Shown here: piece after piece, positions 59,589 through 64,000 of the stretch | Layout: every line of letters starts with the position of its first letter | How positions within the stretch are numbered: the first letter of the stretch is position 1 | Origin: Chondrus crispus | Taxonomy: Eukaryota; Rhodophyta; Florideophyceae; Gigartinales; Gigartinaceae | Direction of reading: 5' to 3' | Assembly: GCF_000350225.1 (NCBI RefSeq) | Contig: NW_005179249.1 | Coordinates: forward strand, 595,341 to 659,340 | DNA length: 64,000 bases | Translations under genes and position numbers: made by a program | The notes under the pieces: model-generated | Seen by the model: the letters and a program-made list of their open reading frames with translations, nothing else | What the model was told of the DNA's origin: nothing | The model's database searches: none

Positions 59589-61181
59589 TTATTTCAAGGC
59601 ACTTTCGCCAGTGTCATCTGCTGTGTCCGCAATGGCTTTTCGCAGAAGGTATCTTGGTACCGCTTCATGTACCCACTGCTGCTGGTAAAAGGCAGCCTTT
59701 CGCTCTTCTTCTGGATTCCGCCCAGTACTACCGCCTAGAACCTTCAAGTCTCTCGTTTGACTCAGAATTAAGTGGTTTATGAATTGGACTGGATTTGAGC
59801 AAAAGCCCTTGAAAAAGTCTCGTCTCTTCTTGTGTTCAGCAATTTTTACGAGAGCCAGTAGATGCTTCTCTCGCAGAGCTTCAAATTCAGTGGATTGCGG
59901 AAGCTGCAGTCCGAACACACCTGCCCTTCTTGCAGTCTCAATGAGGCTGGTATCTTGAACGCTGACTTGAATGTCGTAGCAATCTTGGTTGTCCACAACA
60001 TCGCCGTTAAGCTTCACTTCATATTCAATCATCAGGGGTTCAGGCGGACCCATATGGCTCTTGACCACTGTGAATAGTTGCTGTAGTTTCAAAACCTCCA
60101 CATTGGCATTCGCGGGTCCTAGGAGGCCCTTGAGTCCCTGATCCAGCCGCACAGCACTTCGGTCATCGACACATTGCAAACGATTCTTCTTGATGTATTG
60201 CCATACGCCAGCGAAGATTCCCTTTTTCGTATCTGTTTTCACGCCAATCAGCCTTGACAATGCGTGAGAGAGTCGGAACTGCTCCGGCTTATGATCTATA
60301 TACAAGAAAATCTTTGCAGTGAATTCCTTGTCTCCCGACCGAGAAATTTCAAAGCCATCGGATGAAGGTTCTTTGTCATTTCGTTTCCATTCGATCAGGT
60401 TATTTTCAGGATAAAACTCCTTATCGAGCTCTATGACGATTCTCTTAAAAATATCGGAACACTTCGGTGGCTGCCCTGTGATAACGCTCTGATTTGATTC
60501 TCCCAGCACGGGTCCTTGGATAGGCATGAGAGGTGTGTTGGGATTCGCAAGGTGCGCACTCTGATTCACGCCCGAAGGGGTTACGGCTGGGGCATTTTGC
60601 AAAATAGGGACTCCAGGGCCGACTGGATCTGTGACCGCGCTTGAAACGCCGCGTGTCGCCTTATTTGCACCGCCTCCGCTGTCTTGATTCGTCGAGCTGC
60701 TTGACTTTCTCGGTCGCTCTTCGCTCTTTTTCAAAAGTCGGCCTTGAATGCGCAACGACCATGAAGCGACGTCATCCTCAGTGGTTCCAGGTGCTCCGGG
60801 CTGTGATCGGTAGGTATTGAACAAATATAATCGAAAGACGCGCGATTCAAAGAAGGATTGCGACTTGAGAGATTCTTTGATATCCTGCTGTTTTCGCATG
60901 ATAGCCAAGTCAAGCTTCTCTTCCATTCTGACAAGATTTCGATAGGAGGGCGATTCACGAATGAGGTCTGCCGCCGCTTTGTTGGCGACATCAATATTGA
61001 TAGATGGAGGCTTTGACGTATCGAGTTTTTTCCTGGGCAGTTCTGCGTTACTCGCTGCTGAAACCCGCGCTCGTTTCCGTCGTTCGCTGGATGACGCCAG
61101 AAAATCTGCAGCCGCCTTGGCGATGTCCCCTTCTCCAAGTGTGCCAAGTGGGAGGCCATTTCGTGAATTCAAATTGTCCAT
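59589..61181 (-). CDS. SMARCD/BAF60 (Swp73/Rsc6-type) SWIB-domain chromatin-remodelling subunit
   Basis: A subunit of SWI/SNF-type remodelers linking the complex to transcription factors. The 530-residue single-exon product has the usual layout: an N-terminal helical region (KLDLAIMRKQQDIKESLKSQ, 89-108) and FESRVFRLYLFNTYRSQ (111-127), a linker, the WSLRIQGRLL and later EWKRNDKEPSSDGFEISRSG block (conserved before SWIB), then the SWIB/MDM2 domain at about 298-370 (YIDHKPEQFRLSHALSRLIG, GVWQYIKKNRLQCVDDRSAV). The C-terminal helix-rich part (about 430-530) matches BAF60 tails. The Ser/Pro/Asn linker (150-240) is long. ATG 61181 is chosen because the upstream frame lacks ATG. Confidence 0.9.
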   Translation of the reverse strand: MDNLNSRNGLPLGTLGEGDIAKAAADFLASSSERRKRARVSAASNAELPRKKLDTSKPPSINIDVANKAAADLIRESPSYRNLVRMEEKLDLAIMRKQQDIKESLKSQSFFESRVFRLYLFNTYRSQPGAPGTTEDDVASWSLRIQGRLLKKSEERPRKSSSSTNQDSGGGANKATRGVSSAVTDPVGPGVPILQNAPAVTPSGVNQSAHLANPNTPLMPIQGPVLGESNQSVITGQPPKCSDIFKRIVIELDKEFYPENNLIEWKRNDKEPSSDGFEISRSGDKEFTAKIFLYIDHKPEQFRLSHALSRLIGVKTDTKKGIFAGVWQYIKKNRLQCVDDRSAVRLDQGLKGLLGPANANVEVLKLQQLFTVVKSHMGPPEPLMIEYEVKLNGDVVDNQDCYDIQVSVQDTSLIETARRAGVFGLQLPQSTEFEALREKHLLALVKIAEHKKRRDFFKGFCSNPVQFINHLILSQTRDLKVLGGSTGRNPEEERKAAFYQQQWVHEAVPRYLLRKAIADTADDTGESALK

Positions 61182-61908
61182 TGCGTCTGAAGGGGACGTG
61201 CAGAAATGTGTGGTTGTGTAGACAAGCGGGTTGTCGACGAGTTGATGAAGGCTCAGACGTAGAGAAATGAGCACCTTTGTGGGCAACTTAAAGCGGGGAA
61301 AGGCGGTTAGCAGGACTTCGAAAATGATTTCGCTATGCTGAAGATTTTGGGTTTCTAGGAGAAGTCAGTACTGTAGACCGTGGGGGGACAGCGAAAGATA
61401 ATACAGAAAAGCCAGTAAAATTGGCACACTTGGATTTTGAATCGAACGGAGAAATTTTTATGTTTTTTTTATTTTAATTTTCCTGTATGCGCGCGGTGGA
61501 GGAGCTTAAGTTTACCGTGTCGGTTCTCAGACCTTCCCGTGCCAGGCGTCGTCGGTAGTCGTGAGTTGGATAAATTTGGCCGTGCACACGTTCCGACGGC
61601 ATCTTGTGGGACAATTTAAGTGTGCGGAAAGAACGTTTGGACTTTTGCCCGGGCCGCGTGTGTTGTGGGACGTTTCCGTCAGGCACGCGTGCGACGCCAT
61701 CTACCAGGTTTCACCACAACAAAACAACCCCACCCCCGTTCTCCGCATTTTGCTTCAAGTTCTGAGACAGCCGCCCAATTTCACCCAGAAGCATTCTGAA
61801 AGTTTCAAAGGGAATCTAACTCATTAGTGACTTGTTACTGCACGAGAGTTGTGGCCGTCGTGGACCATCCCACATTAGTTTTTCGGAGATCGTCCACGAG
61901 GTAGAAAA
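61182..61908. promoter_or_regulatory. Divergent promoter region, SMARCD / RPB2
   Basis: 0.73 kb between head-to-head starts. It contains an AT-rich tract at 61455-61483 (TTTTTTTTATTTTAATTTT-like) about 430 bp before the RPB2 start. No frame is supported. Confidence 0.45.
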
Positions 61909-64000
61909 ATGGACAAGCTTAAAATGGCTGATCCTAATGGTTATGCGGATGACGATGACTTTGCCGAGCATGTTTACACGGAGGTTGAGGATGGGGACAA
62001 GTCGATCAGCGAGGAAGATGGCTGGAGAGTCATCTCGTCCCATTTTTACGAGCGAGGGTTAGTGAGTCAGCAACTGGACTCCTTCGATGTCTTCATGACG
62101 CACACAATGCAGGTAAGCTACTATCGTGTGCCACCTACCAAACTGCCACTAATCAAACACTCTGGTTGTTGCTGTTTGCACGGAATTTATCAGTATGTAG
62201 CTTACTTACTGAACCTTGACCTTGCCTAATCCTTATCCTTTGTATTACAGGATTTGGTCGACCAGACTGCAGATATTGAGCTTATGTACGAGGATCAACA
62301 TCTGCCCGGACGTGTCCGCGATGAGGAGGAAGAAATGGACAAAAAGGTCATAATCAACTTTGGTCAGCTGAAGATGGGACGGCCTATCTACCAAGAGTCT
62401 ACTGGTGATACCCATCTGCTGTACCCAAATCAGGCTCGCCTGCGGAATCTGACGTATTCAGCGCCGCTGTATTGCGAGACCAAAGTCAGCACAGTCACTA
62501 TAATCGACCCTGAAACTGGGGAAGAAGATGTCTCCCACGAGCCTAGCAAGCCTGTTTTTATGGGCCGTGTTCCTATTATGCTGCGGTCTAGATACTGTCT
62601 CCTAGATCCCCTGAAGAATGACTTCGGCCTTAATCAAATGGGTGAGTGTCACGTTGACCAAGGCGGTTACTTTGTCATCAACGGCTCGGAGAAAGTCCTG
62701 TTGGCACAAGAGCGCATGTCAGGCAACCATGTTTTCGTCTTTGTCAAAAAGGCGCCAACTAAATTTTCACACATTGCTGAAGTGCGCTCCGTTGCGGATA
62801 CCAGCAGCGGACCCGCCTCACAGCTACAGGTAAAGCTGTCTTCCCGATCTGGTTCGAAAGGCGGGGTAACGGGACAGACAATCTTAACCACACTACCGAA
62901 TATCACTCAGGATATTCCTATTGTCATAGTATTTCGGGCACTTGGTTTTCAGAATGACAAGGAAGTCATGAAACATATATGCTACGATTTCAACGATGAC
63001 GAATTAATGACGTCCCTGATGCCGTCGATTGAAGAAGCTCAGGTCATCCAAGACCAGGAGGTAGCCCTGGATTTTATCGCGAAGCGAGGACCGCAACAAA
63101 GCGCGACTGCACCGAAGAAGCATCGCATTAAGTATGCCAGGGAACTATTGCAGCTCGAATTTCTACCTCACATCAGCACTCAGCCAAACTCAGAACTGAA
63201 AAAGGGCTACTATCTGGGTTACATGGTGAACAAAATGTTGCATGTTGCTCTCGGAAGACAGCCACCAGATGATCGCGACCATTATGGGAACAAGCGGCTG
63301 GACCTAGCCGGTCCCTTGATGGCCGGGCTCTTTCGACAGCAGCTCAGAAAGCTGATGAAAGATGTTCGAGCAAATGCGAAAAGAATCGTAAACGCCGGTC
63401 AGGACATTGATCTAAGTTCCATTGTGAAGTCGGCTATCATTACCAACGGCTTGAAGTATGCGCTGGCAACTGGAAACTGGATTGGAGCAGGTGGTCAGCC
63501 GACAAAGACTGGAGTGTCGCAAGTGCTCAATCGTCTAACGTTTGCCTCCTCACTCTCACATCTGAGAAGACTCAACTCTCCTATCGGGCGAGAGGGCAAA
63601 CTGGCCAAACCCAGGCAGCTTCACAACACTCACTGGGGCATGATTTGTCCGGCGGAAACCCCAGAGGGTCAGTCCTGTGGGCTTGTGAAAAATCTAGCTC
63701 TGATGGCGTACATATCAGTAGGGTCCCTCTCACGCCCGGTCACACTTTTCTTGGAAGAATGGAGTACTCACTCTTTGCTGGAAATCAATGCAGGTCAGGT
63801 GGCTAAGGCGACGAAGGTGTTCGTTAATGGCGCGTGGTTTGGAATTCATCATCGAGCGGATCATCTTGCTGAGACTCTGCGTCGATTACGGCGAAAAGGA
63901 GACATTCACTTTGAAGTTTCCATTGTTATGGATCATCAGCGGAAAGAGCTTCGCATTTACACGGATGCAGGACGAATCTGTAGGCCACTGTTCATTGTGG
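61909..64000 (+). CDS. RPB2: RNA polymerase II second-largest subunit RPB2 (partial)
   Basis: The second-largest core subunit, forming half of the active-centre cleft. Exon 1 is 61909-62112 (68 codons); a 138-bp intron follows; exon 2 runs from 62251 past the window end, so about 651 of roughly 1170 residues are visible and the frame is open throughout. Signature text: SEEDGWRVISSHFYERGLVS, QQLDSFDVFM, IPIMLRS-like VPIMLRSRYCLL, GGYFVINGSEKVLLAQERM, a lobe region GYYLGYMVNKML, and the fork/active region FASSLSHLRRLNSPIGREGK, then LHNTHWGMICPAETPEGQSC. The wording is Pol II rather than Pol I or III (HLRRLNSPIGREGKLAKPRQ). A second ATG at 61924 (MADPNGYADD) is an alternative start. Confidence 0.95.
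62113..62250 (+). other. Intron of RPB2
   Basis: 138 bp, phase 0, donor GTAAGC, acceptor TATTACAG. It joins MTHTMQ to DLVDQTADIEL, the conserved N-terminal text of RPB2. Confidence 0.92.

Overview
This window is eukaryotic nuclear DNA, most likely from a photosynthetic alga with compact, intron-poor genes; my best guess is a unicellular red alga. The reasons: long single-exon genes on both strands with short gaps, only a few short GT-AG introns (107 to 403 bp, in PMT, adenylate kinase, eIF5A and RPB2), and plastid-type proteins (an FKBP with a twin-arginine thylakoid-lumen signal, a transit-peptide-bearing adenylate kinase). The species call is inference.

Layout. 1-5 kb: APS kinase (+), then on the minus strand a probable plastid protein, an O-mannosyltransferase of the PMT family without a MIR segment, and a secreted acidic low-complexity protein. 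5-7.8 kb: no gene seen. 7.8-26.1 kb: a pile-up of mobile DNA. It holds a fold-back repeat (7857-8151), a pogo-like DNA transposon (8566-11482) that itself contains a smaller TA-flanked element (8628-9138), one copy of a dispersed repeat (12188-12475), a decayed hAT element (12489-14789), an anonymous TA-flanked element with 16-bp inverted ends (14859-17444) that carries two adjacent perfect palindromes, and a young but broken Ty1/copia LTR retrotransposon (19174-26141) with AAAAC target duplications and an extra zinc-finger reading frame ahead of gag. 26.1-28.6 kb: a gene-free GC-rich leader zone.

28.6-64 kb is gene-dense housekeeping DNA: Cyc8/Ssn6-type TPR corepressor, thylakoid FKBP, a GT61-like type II membrane protein, adenylate kinase fused to a DUF3054 membrane domain (-), FAN1 nuclease (+), DNA topoisomerase II (-), eIF5A (+), a small probable mitochondrial protein (-), an SRPBCC/START-like protein (+), ESCRT-III Vps60/CHMP5 (-), mitoribosomal protein mS33 (+), a degenerate Hsp100/ClpB-like AAA protein (-), a SMARCD/BAF60 SWIB protein (-), and the N-terminal half of RNA polymerase II subunit RPB2 (+, cut by the window end). 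Several neighbours are divergent pairs (adenylate kinase/FAN1, TOP2/eIF5A, Vps60/mS33, SMARCD/RPB2) and probably share promoter regions. FAN1 and TOP2 converge with only about 110 bp between their stops.

The observations most worth checking are the adenylate kinase-DUF3054 fusion, the ClpB-like protein with altered ATPase motifs, the long perfect palindromes (32-bp arms at 52009-52073; twin 36- and 32-bp palindromes near 15.6 kb), the dispersed repeat family linking 8, 12, 17 and 55 kb, the zinc-finger frame in the copia element, and a strong excess of TACTGTA/TACAGTA in the non-coding DNA.
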